Below, piece by piece: positions 9,025-18,007 of a stretch of 64,000 nt of DNA. Source of the DNA: Streptomyces abyssomicinicus (GTDB lineage Bacteria > Actinomycetota > Actinomycetes > Streptomycetales > Streptomycetaceae); the NCBI RefSeq assembly GCF_008974245.1, contig NZ_BBZI01000011.1, forward strand, positions 1-64,000, read 5' to 3'. Position numbers and translations under genes: made by a program. Numbering within the stretch: position 1 is the stretch's first letter; every line of letters starts with the position of its first letter. Under the pieces are notes generated by a model, which searched no databases, was not told the origin of the DNA, and was given only the letters and a program-made list of their open reading frames with translations.

Positions 9025-9790
9025 ATGTGAACCCTCCGTACTCCTCGACCGCGTTGGCGATCTCTCCCGCACTGGACGCCTTGTCGTCTCCCGGTACGGG
9101 AGCCGGGCCGTCCCTCTGGTCGTGGTCGGTGATCTTCCAGTCGCCGCTCACGTACTCGAGCTGCATGGTGATGGTGAACCAACTGTTGGTCACCGGCGTG
9201 GTGGAGCCCTCGCCGGCCAGGCCGAGGAGACCGCTGCACCAGACCTCTACCGTTGCCTTGTCCGCGGAGTAGTCGGTGGCCTTCGTGCCAACGGGGGTCG
9301 TGCGCGAGACGAAGGTGAAGCCCGTGGGCGCGGAGCCGTCCGTGCCGAGCCCGACGTTCTGGTAGAACTCGGGGCCGTACGCCTTGTCGAGAGTCGACCG
9401 GAAGGCGGGCACACGGGAGGGCGTGATGATCGCCTCGAGGATGGTGTCCCGGCGGCCCTTGTCGAACATCTCGGCCGACCCCAGCGCCACCGCGTAGTTC
9501 GCTGCCGCGCTCTGGGCGCCCTGCTCGTCGTGGGCGAACCCCGAGGCGACCGGCCGCTCGCCCGTGGGGGCGGTCGGGGATGTGGCGGGGGCGTTGTCGC
9601 CGCCGGCGGTGTCGTCGCCGCCACGGTTGGCGAAGGCGATCGCCGCGATGAGCAGGACGATGACGCCCACGCCCGTCACCAGGCCGCGCGAGGACCTGCC
9701 GCCGCCACGCCCCCTGCGCGGCGGCAGCTCGTTCCGCTCCGGCATGCGGGTGCGCGTCTGACCGTCGCCGTAGTCGTCCCCGAGACTCAT
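9014..9790 (-). CDS. VirB8/TcpC-like single-pass membrane protein
   Basis: 258 residues. A basic N-terminus is followed by one membrane helix (about 36-53, LVTGVGVIVLLIAAIAF) and an extracytoplasmic domain of about 190 residues of NTF2-like character. The topology matches VirB8/TcpC assembly factors. The call relies on topology and neighbours more than on sequence motifs. The ATG at 9790 has a weak AAGGGG upstream. It overlaps the start of the VirB6-like gene by 11 bp, indicating one operon. Confidence 0.62.
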   Translation of the reverse strand: MSLGDDYGDGQTRTRMPERNELPPRRGRGGGRSSRGLVTGVGVIVLLIAAIAFANRGGDDTAGGDNAPATSPTAPTGERPVASGFAHDEQGAQSAAANYAVALGSAEMFDKGRRDTILEAIITPSRVPAFRSTLDKAYGPEFYQNVGLGTDGSAPTGFTFVSRTTPVGTKATDYSADKATVEVWCSGLLGLAGEGSTTPVTNSWFTITMQLEYVSGDWKITDHDQRDGPAPVPGDDKASSAGEIANAVEEYGGFTYAR

Positions 9791-10021
9791 GCGCCGTTCG
9801 CCCCTTCGGTCGCGCCGTACGGGAGTTCGTCGTACTGGAACGTGCCAAGGTACGACGGTAGTCCTCCTGGACCCCGTGCGGGCGCGGTGTGGTGACTGGA
9901 CATCAGGGTGACGCATCCTCAGCCGGTGGGACAGCGGACATGTGGGGGTCTCGGAAGCATCCGGGGGGCGCTCCGGCCGGGACTGGACGGGGTGCCGTGC
10001 GCGGGGGTGGTCCGGGCCCGG

Positions 10022-10330
10022 CTAGACGGCCATGCCGTAGACGATGGTGAACAGCGTGCCGAGTGAACCGATGATGAAGACGCCGGTGAGGCCGGCGATG
10101 ATGAGGCCCTTGCCCTGTTCCGCGCTGAACGTGTCGCGCAGTGCGGTGGCGCCGATGCGCTGCTTGGCGGCGCCCCAGATGGCGATGCCGAGGCAGAGCA
10201 GGATGGCGATGGCCATGACCACTTCGATCATCACCTTCGCCTCGCCGCCCAGGCTGCCGAAGGGGCCCCAGTCCGGAGCGATCCCGCCGATGATGGTGGT
10301 GATGTCTCCCTCGTCAGCTGCAAGAAGCAT
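10022..10330 (-). CDS. VirB2-like small two-helix membrane protein
   Basis: 102 residues. Two hydrophobic helices (about 33-54 and 78-99) are joined by a short polar loop with AKQRIGATALRD, which is the hairpin topology of VirB2/TrbC pilins and their Gram-positive counterparts. It is the first gene of the minus-strand type IV-like set, 231 bp upstream of the VirB8-like gene, so it may have its own promoter or be separated by processing. The start at ATG 10330 lacks a strong ribosome site. Confidence 0.65.
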   Translation of the reverse strand: MLLAADEGDITTIIGGIAPDWGPFGSLGGEAKVMIEVVMAIAILLCLGIAIWGAAKQRIGATALRDTFSAEQGKGLIIAGLTGVFIIGSLGTLFTIVYGMAV

Positions 10331-10738
10331 GTAACTCACCGCCCCTGTTGGGTAGTTCCGCGTGGCCTCCGCCGGGTTGCGGAGGACAGGCCTCATTGTC
10401 GCCGACGATGACGTGCTGTCATGTCGACTTGGCGTCATTGCGTGGCTGGTTTTGTGTGGCTGTTATGAGGCCGGGGCGACGGGATGTACGGAAAGTCGCC
10501 CCGTTCTAACGAGAAGTAATCATATGATCACTTTGTGTATCACGGTCGGGTGCGTCGGGCAACGATCCCGACCGGTTGGGTCGGCGCGGCGCGGCGCGGC
10601 GTGGCGCGCCGTGGCCGCGTCGGCCGCGGGGGCGTTCGGCGGGTGGCACGGGCGGCGTCCGGGAGGCGGGGGGCGCACGGCCCCGCGGGATGTTCGTCCC
10701 CTCCGCATCGCCGGGCCGTCTGTGGCACTGTCTTGTCC
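10331..10738. other. Divergent intergenic region with AT-rich symmetric block
   Basis: This 408-bp spacer sits between the secretion set (minus) and the kinase gene (plus). An AT-rich block at 10505-10545 holds a perfect 10-bp palindrome ATCATATGAT (10519-10528), followed by TGATCAC and GTGTATCA arms around TTT. Downstream lie GGCGC pentamer repeats near 10580-10600. No convincing gene is present. It is a plausible control region for both directions. Confidence 0.5.
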
Positions 10739-12511
10739 GTGGACGAGTTGAGGGTGAACGACCCCGCGGTACTGGGCCCTTACGTCCTCCATGCCCGGTT
10801 GGGGGCGGGAGGCATGGGCCAGGTGTACCTCGGCAGGTCGCCGGGTGGACGTCTGGTGGCCCTCAAGGTCGTCCGGGAGGAGATCACCGGGCATCCCGAG
10901 GCGCTGCTGCGCTTCCGGCGTGAGGTCGAGACGGCCCGGGCGGTCCGCAGCGCCTACACGGCCAACCTGATCGACGCCTCCCTGGACGAGGCGCCGTACT
11001 GGCTGGCGACGGAGTACGTCCAGGGCCCGACGCTGAGCGCGGCCGTCGGCGAGCGGGGACCGCTGCCCGCGGAGACCTGCCGGGGCCTCTTCGCCGCGCT
11101 GGCCGAGGGGCTGGCGGCGGTGCACGCGTGCGGGGTCACGCACCGGGACCTGAAGCCGCAGAACGTGATCCTGTCCCAGCGGGGCCCGCAGTTGATCGAC
11201 TTCGGCATCGCGCGCGGCGCGGAGCAGACCGCCGTCACCGAGGACGGGGCGTCCGGACCGGGGACGCCGGGCTTCACCGCGCCCGAGGTGCTGATGCGCA
11301 ACGAGGTCGGGCCCGCCGCCGACGTCTTCGCCCTCGGGGCCACCATCGCGTACGCGGCCACCGGGCGGCCGCCCTTCGGCACCGGTCCCGCGGCGAGCGT
11401 CGGCTACCGCGCGGTCTACGAGCCGATCGACCTCGTGGGCGTCGAGGACGGCCTCGCGGAGCTCGTGCGGGCGTGCGTGGCGAAGGACCCCGCCGCCAGG
11501 CCCTCGCCGGCCCAGGTGATCGAGCGCTGCGCCGTGGCGGGTGCGCTGGTGGGCGACGTCCACTACGCGGCCCTCGTGGGCGCAGGGGCGGCGGCGCCGC
11601 AGGGCCCCGTCGCTGCGGTCCATGGCGGCCCGGTTGCGGCCCAGGGCCACGCCCAGGGCGCGGGGGCCCGGGCCTCGGCCGTGCCGGCCGGGGCTCCGGC
11701 AATGCCGCACGATCTGCCCACGCTCGACGGCTACACGCCCACACAGCTCGCCGGCGCGAGCGGGCCGGCTGCCCGGCGGCGGCGCGCGTGGACCGTGGTG
11801 GGCACCGTGGCCCTGGTGGCGGCGGTCACCGGAGGCGTGCTGGTGGCCATACCGGACGGCGGGGAGGACGGGGGGAAGAAGGAGCGGGCGGCGAGCGGCG
11901 ACACCGCCGGGCCGGACGCCAAGGCCTCGGCGTCCCCCTCGGGCGGCGGTGGCGGGAGCGACGCCGTGCCGGAGCCGCCGACGCACATCGAGCAGACCGC
12001 TCCCAACGTGACGTACTGGAGCGCGGACCCCCACGACGAGTGGACGGGCGGGCGGTGCAACATCCCGAGCGAGGAAGTCGAGCAGAACTTCCAGTTCGCG
12101 GTGCCGCGCGATCCGGCGGACGTCGCGTCCGGCAAAGCCAGGATCGGCATGCGCCTGAAGTACCCCGACGATCCGCCGGGGGACCACTACTACGCGGTCG
12201 CCGTGGTGAAGCCTCCGCACGACCAGCCGGTGGCGGAGGCCGAGGCGTCCGGCCTCGGGCTGGTCGAGAACCGCGCGCTCGGGCACGCGAGCAGGATCGT
12301 GGACCTCAAGCCCGGCAAGGGCTCGTCGGACACGCCGTGGGTGGAGTTCGTCTACCCCGACGACTTCGGCACGGAGGTCCAGGGGAAGAGCCGGACCGCC
12401 GCCAGACCGCTGCGGGACGATCCCGGCGACTGGACTGTCATGTTCCTGCACGTGACGGGTCCGAAGGACTACCGCACCGTCGTCTGCGACGGCTTCACCG
12501 TCGCGGAGTAG
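10739..12511 (+). CDS. Receptor-type Ser/Thr protein kinase
   Basis: 590 residues. An N-terminal Hanks-type kinase (about 12-265) has the Gly loop LGAGGMGQVYLG, the catalytic loop HRDLKPQN, the metal-binding DFG in IDFGIAR, and APE in FTAPEVL. An Ala/Pro linker and one membrane helix (about 345-368) lead to an extracytoplasmic domain of about 200 residues that is not a PASTA repeat. The GTG is chosen because a CACTGT -10-like box lies 7 nt upstream with no ribosome site, implying a leaderless mRNA. It is transcribed away from the secretion set and followed by a wall hydrolase. Confidence 0.9.
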   Translation: MDELRVNDPAVLGPYVLHARLGAGGMGQVYLGRSPGGRLVALKVVREEITGHPEALLRFRREVETARAVRSAYTANLIDASLDEAPYWLATEYVQGPTLSAAVGERGPLPAETCRGLFAALAEGLAAVHACGVTHRDLKPQNVILSQRGPQLIDFGIARGAEQTAVTEDGASGPGTPGFTAPEVLMRNEVGPAADVFALGATIAYAATGRPPFGTGPAASVGYRAVYEPIDLVGVEDGLAELVRACVAKDPAARPSPAQVIERCAVAGALVGDVHYAALVGAGAAAPQGPVAAVHGGPVAAQGHAQGAGARASAVPAGAPAMPHDLPTLDGYTPTQLAGASGPAARRRRAWTVVGTVALVAAVTGGVLVAIPDGGEDGGKKERAASGDTAGPDAKASASPSGGGGGSDAVPEPPTHIEQTAPNVTYWSADPHDEWTGGRCNIPSEEVEQNFQFAVPRDPADVASGKARIGMRLKYPDDPPGDHYYAVAVVKPPHDQPVAEAEASGLGLVENRALGHASRIVDLKPGKGSSDTPWVEFVYPDDFGTEVQGKSRTAARPLRDDPGDWTVMFLHVTGPKDYRTVVCDGFTVAE

Positions 12512-12586
12512 GCGGGGGACGGCCGTGGGAAGGAGAAGGACCGGCGATGCGCCGGCCGGGTCACCTCGTGGGGGAGGGCTGAGAAC

Positions 12587-13588
12587 GTGCGGAAGGTGTG
12601 GCTGACCGGAGGGGCGGTCGTCGGGGCCGTCATGGGCTTCGTCATGTTGCTGGTGATCGGCGTGTACGTCGTCGCCGGCAACCTGGTGAGGGGTGCGACA
12701 CAGGGCGCCGTGGACGTCGTGGAAGGGTCGGTTCCGGCGCAGTACGTGAAGCTGGTGCGGGACTGGGGAAATCTCTGTCCGGAAATCAACCCCGCCCTGC
12801 TGGCCGCCCAGCTGTACCAGGAGAGCGGCTGGGACGCCGACGTGGTGAGCCACGCCGACGCCCGGGGCATCGCGCAGTTCATCCCGAGCACCTGGGCCAC
12901 CCACGGGATCGACGGGGACCGCGACGGCGACCGGGACATCTGGGACCCGAAGGACGCCATCCCTTCGGCGGCCTCCTACGACTGCGAGCTGGCGAAGTAC
13001 GTGGACGACGTACCGGGGGACCGGACGAACAACATGCTGGCCGCCTACAACGCCGGCGCCTACCGCGTGATCAGGTCCGGTGGTGTCCCGGCGATCACCG
13101 AGACGCAGAACTACGTGAAGCGGATCCGGGCGCTGGAGAAGTCGTTCGCCAAGCCGAAGGCGCGGCTGGAACCGAGCAGGCAGGCGGCCGGCGCGATCAT
13201 GTACGCGCAGGACAAGCTGGGCACGCCCTACCTGTGGGGCGGCAACGGCACCGCGGACCAGGGTGGCCGGTTCGACTGCTCGGGGCTGACCAAGGCGGCG
13301 TACGAGAGCGTGGGGATCGAGCTGCCACGGGTGGCGAACGATCAGTACAACGCCGGGCCGCATCCTTCGAGGGATGAACTTCTTCCGGGCGATCTCGTAT
13401 TCTTTTCGGACGACCCCACTAATTCCCGGGCGATTGATCACGTAGGGATCTATGTCGGTGGCGGTTACATGATCGACGCGCCCTACACCGGCGCGGTGAT
13501 CCGCTTCGATCCGGTGGACACCCCGAAGTACTTCGGGGCGACCAGGGTCACCGCCGAGGGCGCGGCGGCGCTGCCGAACGCGGCGTGA
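12587..13588 (+). CDS. Membrane-anchored lytic transglycosylase-NlpC/P60 hydrolase
   Basis: 333 residues. One N-terminal membrane helix (about 8-32) is followed by an SLT-type transglycosylase domain (about 60-180, catalytic Glu in LYQESGWD, then ARGIAQFIPSTW and AAYNAGA) and an NlpC/P60 peptidase (about 200-325, Cys in FDCSGLT, His in IDHVGIYVGGG). This two-enzyme fusion is the VirB1-like hydrolase of Gram-positive conjugation systems (CwlT/TcpG type), which opens peptidoglycan for the channel. GTG at 12587 has GGGGAGG upstream. Its place beside the type IV-like genes supports a shared job. Confidence 0.9.
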   Translation: MRKVWLTGGAVVGAVMGFVMLLVIGVYVVAGNLVRGATQGAVDVVEGSVPAQYVKLVRDWGNLCPEINPALLAAQLYQESGWDADVVSHADARGIAQFIPSTWATHGIDGDRDGDRDIWDPKDAIPSAASYDCELAKYVDDVPGDRTNNMLAAYNAGAYRVIRSGGVPAITETQNYVKRIRALEKSFAKPKARLEPSRQAAGAIMYAQDKLGTPYLWGGNGTADQGGRFDCSGLTKAAYESVGIELPRVANDQYNAGPHPSRDELLPGDLVFFSDDPTNSRAIDHVGIYVGGGYMIDAPYTGAVIRFDPVDTPKYFGATRVTAEGAAALPNAA

Positions 13589-13852
13589 CGGCGGAGGGAT
13601 GGTGTGCGTCACGCGCGGATGCGTGTGCGCCACGTGAAGCTCTGCCCTGAGCTGCACGGACGAGTTGCTCTTGGGTAACGTCTCGGTGATCTTTCGCCGG
13701 GAAATGGAACCCTTGAGCGAGGGTCGTGCGTTCCTGGTGGTGTACGGGAACCGCACGGGACCCACGTCGCACCACGGGGGTGGACAAGCGGCGCGCACGC
13801 GCAAGGGACGCGTGTGCGTTCCGGAGGCACAGATGAAGGGGCCGACTGCACG

Positions 13853-14587
13853 ATGGCTGGACTCGCCGAATCCGGGTCGAATCCCGATGTCGGCCTGCTC
13901 TTCGAGATAAACGGCCTGGCCGAGGCGGCCCCCACCTGGTTCGACCGGACCATGGAGTACGTCGGGGAGTACGGGCTGCCGCTCGCCATCGTGGTGATGG
14001 GGCTGTGGTGCCTGGTACGCGTCCGGCGGCTCGGCCGGGAGGGCGTCGCGGACCGCGGGTCGGTGGTCGCCTCGGTGGCGGCCATCGCCTGGATGCCGGT
14101 GGCGGCGCTGGTCGCCGTCATCGTGAACATACCCATCCGGGGGTTCGTGGAGCGGCCCCGGCCCTTCCTGACGCACCGCGGGCTCGAGGTGCTGGTCGAG
14201 GGCAAGGACGACTACTCCTTCGTGAGCGACCACGCGACGCTGGCCATGGCCATGGCGGTCGCGCTCTTCCTCGCCCACCGGAAGTTCGGTGTGGTGGCGA
14301 TCGTGCTGGCGCTGCTGGCCGGGCTGTCGCGTGTCTACATGGGCGTCCACTACCCGACGGACGTGGCGGGCGGCTTCGCGCTGGGCACCGCGGTGGCCCT
14401 GCTGCTCTCGCCGGTCGCCATGGCGGTGCTGACGCCGCTGGTCGGCTGGCTCGGCCGGGTGCCGGGCATCGGGCGGCTGCTCCTGGGCGACGTGGCGCGC
14501 GAGGACGGCCGGGCGGCGCGGACGGAGACCCCCTCCTCGGAGGACCGGTCCGCCGGGGGCCCAGACGCCCGCGGTCTCGCCGCCTGA
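13853..14587 (+). CDS. PAP2-family membrane phosphatase
   Basis: 244 residues with about five membrane helices. The PAP2 triad is visible as KxxxxxxRPR-like FVERPRPF, the SDHA motif (FVSDHATLAMA in place of the usual PSGH) and SRVYMGVHYPTDV. Family members dephosphorylate undecaprenyl pyrophosphate or lipid phosphates at the outer membrane face. The C-terminal 35 residues are polar and probably disordered. The ATG at 13853 is preceded by AAGGGG. A strong hairpin terminator follows. Confidence 0.88.
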   Translation: MAGLAESGSNPDVGLLFEINGLAEAAPTWFDRTMEYVGEYGLPLAIVVMGLWCLVRVRRLGREGVADRGSVVASVAAIAWMPVAALVAVIVNIPIRGFVERPRPFLTHRGLEVLVEGKDDYSFVSDHATLAMAMAVALFLAHRKFGVVAIVLALLAGLSRVYMGVHYPTDVAGGFALGTAVALLLSPVAMAVLTPLVGWLGRVPGIGRLLLGDVAREDGRAARTETPSSEDRSAGGPDARGLAA

Positions 14588-14616
14588 CCCGACGAGCGCA
14601 CGTCACGGGGCCCGTA

Positions 14617-14647
14617 CCTCTGGGAGGTACGGGCCCCGCCCATGTGG
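14617..14647 (+). terminator. Hairpin terminator after PAP2 gene
   Basis: Perfect 14-bp arms (14617-14630 and 14634-14647) enclose a TGG loop, 30 bp after the PAP2 stop codon. No T tract follows. Confidence 0.8.
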
Positions 14648-14745
14648 GGGGACCGCGCCCGGTGTGCGTGACGGGGGGTGCTACCCGTCGTTAACCGGAA
14701 CGGCAAGGCCCGTGGGCGGACGAACCCGCATGGGGGTGGCAGGCG

Positions 14746-15600
14746 ATGGGACGGTGGCGGCGGATGCGGCGCGCCGGTGTGGACGTGGCCGTGGCGGCCG
14801 CGTGGGCCGCGGTCATGGCCGGCGTCGTCGGCTGCTCCGGCGGGGCCGTCGCGGACGACCGGCGGGCCGGTGGCGCGGACGGTCCGCAGGGCGCCCGGAA
14901 CCTGCTGAGGCAGGCCGCGGGCCGCCTGGCGGCGGCGGGGACCTCGCGGGCCAGCACCTCGATGGCGATGGCGGCGGGCGGCACGCGGATCGTCATCCGC
15001 GGTGAGGGCGTGTACGACTACCGGCGGCAGCGGGGCGAGCTGCTGGTGACGCTGCCGGAGGAGCCGGCCGGGCGGGCGCTGCGGCGGCCGATCACCGAGC
15101 TGCTGACGCCCGGGGCGGTGTTCCTGAAGAACCGGGGGGAGGGCGTCCCCCTGGACAAATGGGTGCGGCTGGACGCCGGGGACTCGGCTGACGGGAACCT
15201 GGTGACCGGGGGCGCCACGGACCCGCTGGCGGCGGCGGAGCTGCTGCGGGGGACCCGGCGGGCCGAGTACCGGGGGACGGTGGACTTCGCCGGGACGCAG
15301 GTGCGGCGGTACGAGGGGGTGGCCCACCTGGGGGACGCGGCGGTGCGGGCGGGGGCGGGGTGGCGGGAAGGGCTGCGGGCGGCGGCGAAAGGGTTCGCCA
15401 GTGCGGAGGTGCCGTTCGACGTGTACCTGGACCGTGAGGGGCGGATCCGGAAGGTCCGGCAGGAGTTCAGCTTTCTGAACGAGGCGCGGCGGACGGTGGT
15501 GGTGACGTCGACGATGACGCTCTACGACTTCGGGGCGGCGGTCGACGTCCGGCTTCCCGCCGCGGGGGACATCTTCGCGGGGCGCATCGCCTCCCGGTGA
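14746..15600 (+). CDS. Lipoprotein of LppX/LprG-like type
   Basis: 284 residues. A basic N-terminus and hydrophobic segment end in a lipobox-like VVGCSGG (Cys near residue 30), which predicts lipid anchoring to the outer face of the membrane. The mature part is a beta-rich domain with patterns such as RIVIRGEGVYDY and DVYLDREGRIRKVR, seen in actinobacterial LolA-like lipoproteins that hold or move lipids. The ATG at 14746 is used. No operon partner is evident; it converges with pit across a 626-bp spacer. Confidence 0.75.
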   Translation: MGRWRRMRRAGVDVAVAAAWAAVMAGVVGCSGGAVADDRRAGGADGPQGARNLLRQAAGRLAAAGTSRASTSMAMAAGGTRIVIRGEGVYDYRRQRGELLVTLPEEPAGRALRRPITELLTPGAVFLKNRGEGVPLDKWVRLDAGDSADGNLVTGGATDPLAAAELLRGTRRAEYRGTVDFAGTQVRRYEGVAHLGDAAVRAGAGWREGLRAAAKGFASAEVPFDVYLDREGRIRKVRQEFSFLNEARRTVVVTSTMTLYDFGAAVDVRLPAAGDIFAGRIASR

Positions 15601-16226
15601 CCCCCGGGGCGGGGCCGGCGTCCCGTGCGGGGCGTTCCCTCCGCCGCGGTCTTGGTCCTGGTCCTTCCGCCCCGCGGCGCGGGGGCCCTCCGCTCCGCCT
15701 GCGCGAGGCCGCCTCACCGTGCGGTCCGTGGACAGTGCCGTTCCTTCCCCGTGCGGCGGGGCCACCGTGCGGTGCACGGATCACGCCCGTCCCGTCTGCG
15801 GGCAATCGTGCCGCCAAGGGCGATGGGGGAGGGTGGGCGCCGGCCTCACGTACGCACGCGGCGGCTCGCTCCCCGGAACCTTGGCCTCCTGGGAAGGGGG
15901 CGGGTCGGGGGATGGACAGTGCTGTCCGCACGGGGCCGGGCTTGTGCGTGCCGCAGTGAGGTCACGTGCGTAAGGTGCCGCCCGCTTGCGCGTGGTGGAT
16001 GGGACCGCTCGCTGCGGAGGCTGGGGCCTGCGCCCGCCCGTGCCGCCCTCTGGGCGGCCCAGCCGCCCGCAGAAACGGCGGAGCATGCGTCTGCAGGGCG
16101 TGGCTGGGGTGGGCCTGGTGCCGCGCCGGGGCGGGCGAGCAGGCGGCCAGGTGTTGCCTGTGGGGGCAAGGACGGGCGCCGCACGCGCGGGGACGGGCGG
16201 CGGACTCCGCGCGCGGGCGGGGCGGG
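15601..16226. other. Long convergent spacer without a supported gene
   Basis: This stretch between the lipoprotein gene and pit shows no reading frame with convincing coding character. Its central half is copy A of an inverted intergenic repeat described separately. The rest is GC-rich and unassigned. Confidence 0.7.
15785..16082 (+). repeat. Intergenic inverted repeat, copy A
   Basis: About 300 bp that recurs in reverse complement at 23659-23955. Exact shared blocks are 15791-15814 (24 nt, matching 23926-23949), 15950-15972 (23 nt, matching 23771-23793) and 15978-16012 (35 nt, matching 23731-23765). Stretches between them are similar with small gaps. The 35-nt block includes GCGTGGTGGATGGGACC. 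Conservation of blocks in non-coding DNA suggests a structured RNA, a binding platform or a dispersed element. No transposase or target duplication is seen. Confidence 0.85.
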
Positions 16227-17228
16227 TTACAGGAGGGCGACGAGGTGGACGAGGCCGTAGCAGGCGGCGGCGACCGTCGCCGCGGCCGGCATGGTGATGA
16301 ACCAACCGAGGACGATGTTCTTGGCCACGCCCCACCGCACCGCGTTGACCCGCTTGGTCGCGCCGACACCCATGATCGCCGAGGTGATCACGTGCGTGGT
16401 CGAGATCGGCGCCTTGAAGATGAAGGCGGTCACGAACATGATCGACGCGCCCGTGGTCTCGGCGGCGAACCCCTGCGGCGGATCCAGCTCGATGATCTTG
16501 CGCCCCAGCGTCCGCATGATGCGCCAGCCGCCCGCGTAGGTGCCCAGTGACAGCATCAGCGCGCACATGACCTTGACCCACACCGGGATCGCGTCGCCGT
16601 ACTCCTCGACGTCGGCGATGACCAGGGCCATCACCACGATGCCCATCGTCTTCTGGGCGTCCTGCAGGCCGTGGCCCAGCGCCATGCCGGCCGCGGAGAC
16701 GGTCTGGGCGATGCGGAAGCCGCGCTTGGCCTTGTGCGGATTGGAGCGCCGGAAGATCCACATGATGGCCGTCATCACCAAGTAGCCGATGACCAGGCCC
16801 ACCACGGGCGAGATGAACATCGGCAGCACGATCTTCTGCAGGACGCCGTCCCAGAAGACGGTGATCCCGCCGGCCAGGGCCGCGCCCACCATGCCGCCGA
16901 AGAGGGCGTGCGAGGAGGACGAGGGCAGGCCGAAGTACCAGGTGAGGAGGTTCCAGGCGATCGCGCCGACCAGCGCCGCGAAGAGGATGCCCATGCCCTT
17001 GGAGCCCTGGGGCGTCTCGATCAGACCCTCACTGACGGTCTTGGCGACGCCGGAGCCCAGGAAGGCGCCGAGCAGGTTCATCACGGCGGCCATCGCCAGC
17101 GCGGCCCGCGGGGTCAGCGCCCGGGTGGAGACCGAGGTGGCGATCGCGTTCGCGGAGTCGTGGAAGCCGTTGGTGTAGGTGAAGAAGAGCGCGACGCCTA
17201 CGGTCACGATCAGAGCAAAGGTGTCCAT
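16227..17228 (-). CDS. pit: Low-affinity inorganic phosphate transporter (Pit)
   Basis: 333 residues with about ten membrane helices. The PiT family signature appears near the N-terminus (GFHDSANAIATSVSTRAL) and again in the C-terminal half (TTHVITSAIMGVGATKR). Pit proteins import metal-phosphate by cation symport. The gene follows the DUF47 gene by 8 bp, so they form one operon, as is usual for Pit with its PhoU-like partner. In S. coelicolor I recall this homologue as PitH1. Confidence 0.93.
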   Translation of the reverse strand: MDTFALIVTVGVALFFTYTNGFHDSANAIATSVSTRALTPRAALAMAAVMNLLGAFLGSGVAKTVSEGLIETPQGSKGMGILFAALVGAIAWNLLTWYFGLPSSSSHALFGGMVGAALAGGITVFWDGVLQKIVLPMFISPVVGLVIGYLVMTAIMWIFRRSNPHKAKRGFRIAQTVSAAGMALGHGLQDAQKTMGIVVMALVIADVEEYGDAIPVWVKVMCALMLSLGTYAGGWRIMRTLGRKIIELDPPQGFAAETTGASIMFVTAFIFKAPISTTHVITSAIMGVGATKRVNAVRWGVAKNIVLGWFITMPAAATVAAACYGLVHLVALL

Positions 17229-17236
17229 GTCAGGGG

Positions 17237-17857
17237 TCAGGACTCCTTGACCGAGATCGTCTCCACCGTGTTGGCCACGTGTTCGAAGGCGTCGGCGGCC
17301 TCCTCGAGGACGTCCACGATCTGCTTGAGCTTGAGCACCTCGATGGCGTCGTACTTGCCGTTGAAGAGCTGGGCCAGCAGCTTGCGGTGGATCTGGTCGG
17401 CCTGGTTCTCGAGGCGGTTGACCTCGATCCAGTACTCGGTGAGGTTCGACATGGTGCGCAGGTTGGGCATGGCCTCGGCGGTCAGCTCGGCCGCGCGCGC
17501 CAGTACCTCGATCTGCTGCTCGACGCCCTTGGGGAGTTCCTCGACGTTGTAGAGGACGACCAGGTCGACGGCCTCCTCCATGAAGTCCATGATGTCGTCG
17601 AGCGAGCCGGCGAGGGTGTAGATGTCCTCGCGGTCGAACGGCGTGATGAAGGACGAGTTCAGTTGGTGGAAGATCGCGTGGGTGGCGTCGTCGCCCGCGT
17701 GTTCCGCGGCCCGCATCCGCTCGGCGATCTCGCCCCGCGCGGACGGCTCCGCACCGAGCAGTTCCAGCAGGAGCTTGGAGCCCGTGACGATGTTGTCCGC
17801 GGAGGCGGAGAACATGTCGTAGAAGCTCGTCTCCCTGGGGGTCAGACGAAAGCGCAC
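17237..17857 (-). CDS. DUF47 PhoU-like accessory protein of Pit
   Basis: 206 residues, all helical, with the PhoU/DUF47 pattern of Glu/Asp-rich helices (EDIYTLAGSLDDIMDFMEEA near residue 85, and a second repeat RLENQADQIHRK). DUF47 proteins partner Pit transporters and are thought to regulate phosphate uptake. The start is GTG at 17857. It is the first gene of the pit operon. The upstream region carries a TAGCAT -10-like box near 17895-17900 and ATCACCCTGA, a possible half PHO site. Confidence 0.88.
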   Translation of the reverse strand: MRFRLTPRETSFYDMFSASADNIVTGSKLLLELLGAEPSARGEIAERMRAAEHAGDDATHAIFHQLNSSFITPFDREDIYTLAGSLDDIMDFMEEAVDLVVLYNVEELPKGVEQQIEVLARAAELTAEAMPNLRTMSNLTEYWIEVNRLENQADQIHRKLLAQLFNGKYDAIEVLKLKQIVDVLEEAADAFEHVANTVETISVKES

Positions 17858-18007
17858 GTGGGGTCCTCGGAGGGTCTTCGAATCGGTCAGGGTGATGCTA
17901 GGCCCATCAGGTGGCCGCTGCTAATGGAGCGGCGTGCCGGAATCCAGTGTCGTCCATCCGCTCCGCTGCGGCCGTAACCCCATCTACCCACCGAACGCGA
18001 GTACCAT

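Noticed and set aside
10520..14350. A very long minus-strand frame across the kinase, hydrolase and PAP2 genes
   Set aside because: It runs antisense through three clear genes, and its composition is that of a GC-rich shadow.
15601..16226. Overlapping frames suggesting a protein in the pit spacer
   Set aside because: Similar stretches recur at the pstS upstream region because the DNA itself is repeated. No frame has a ribosome site or protein-like composition.
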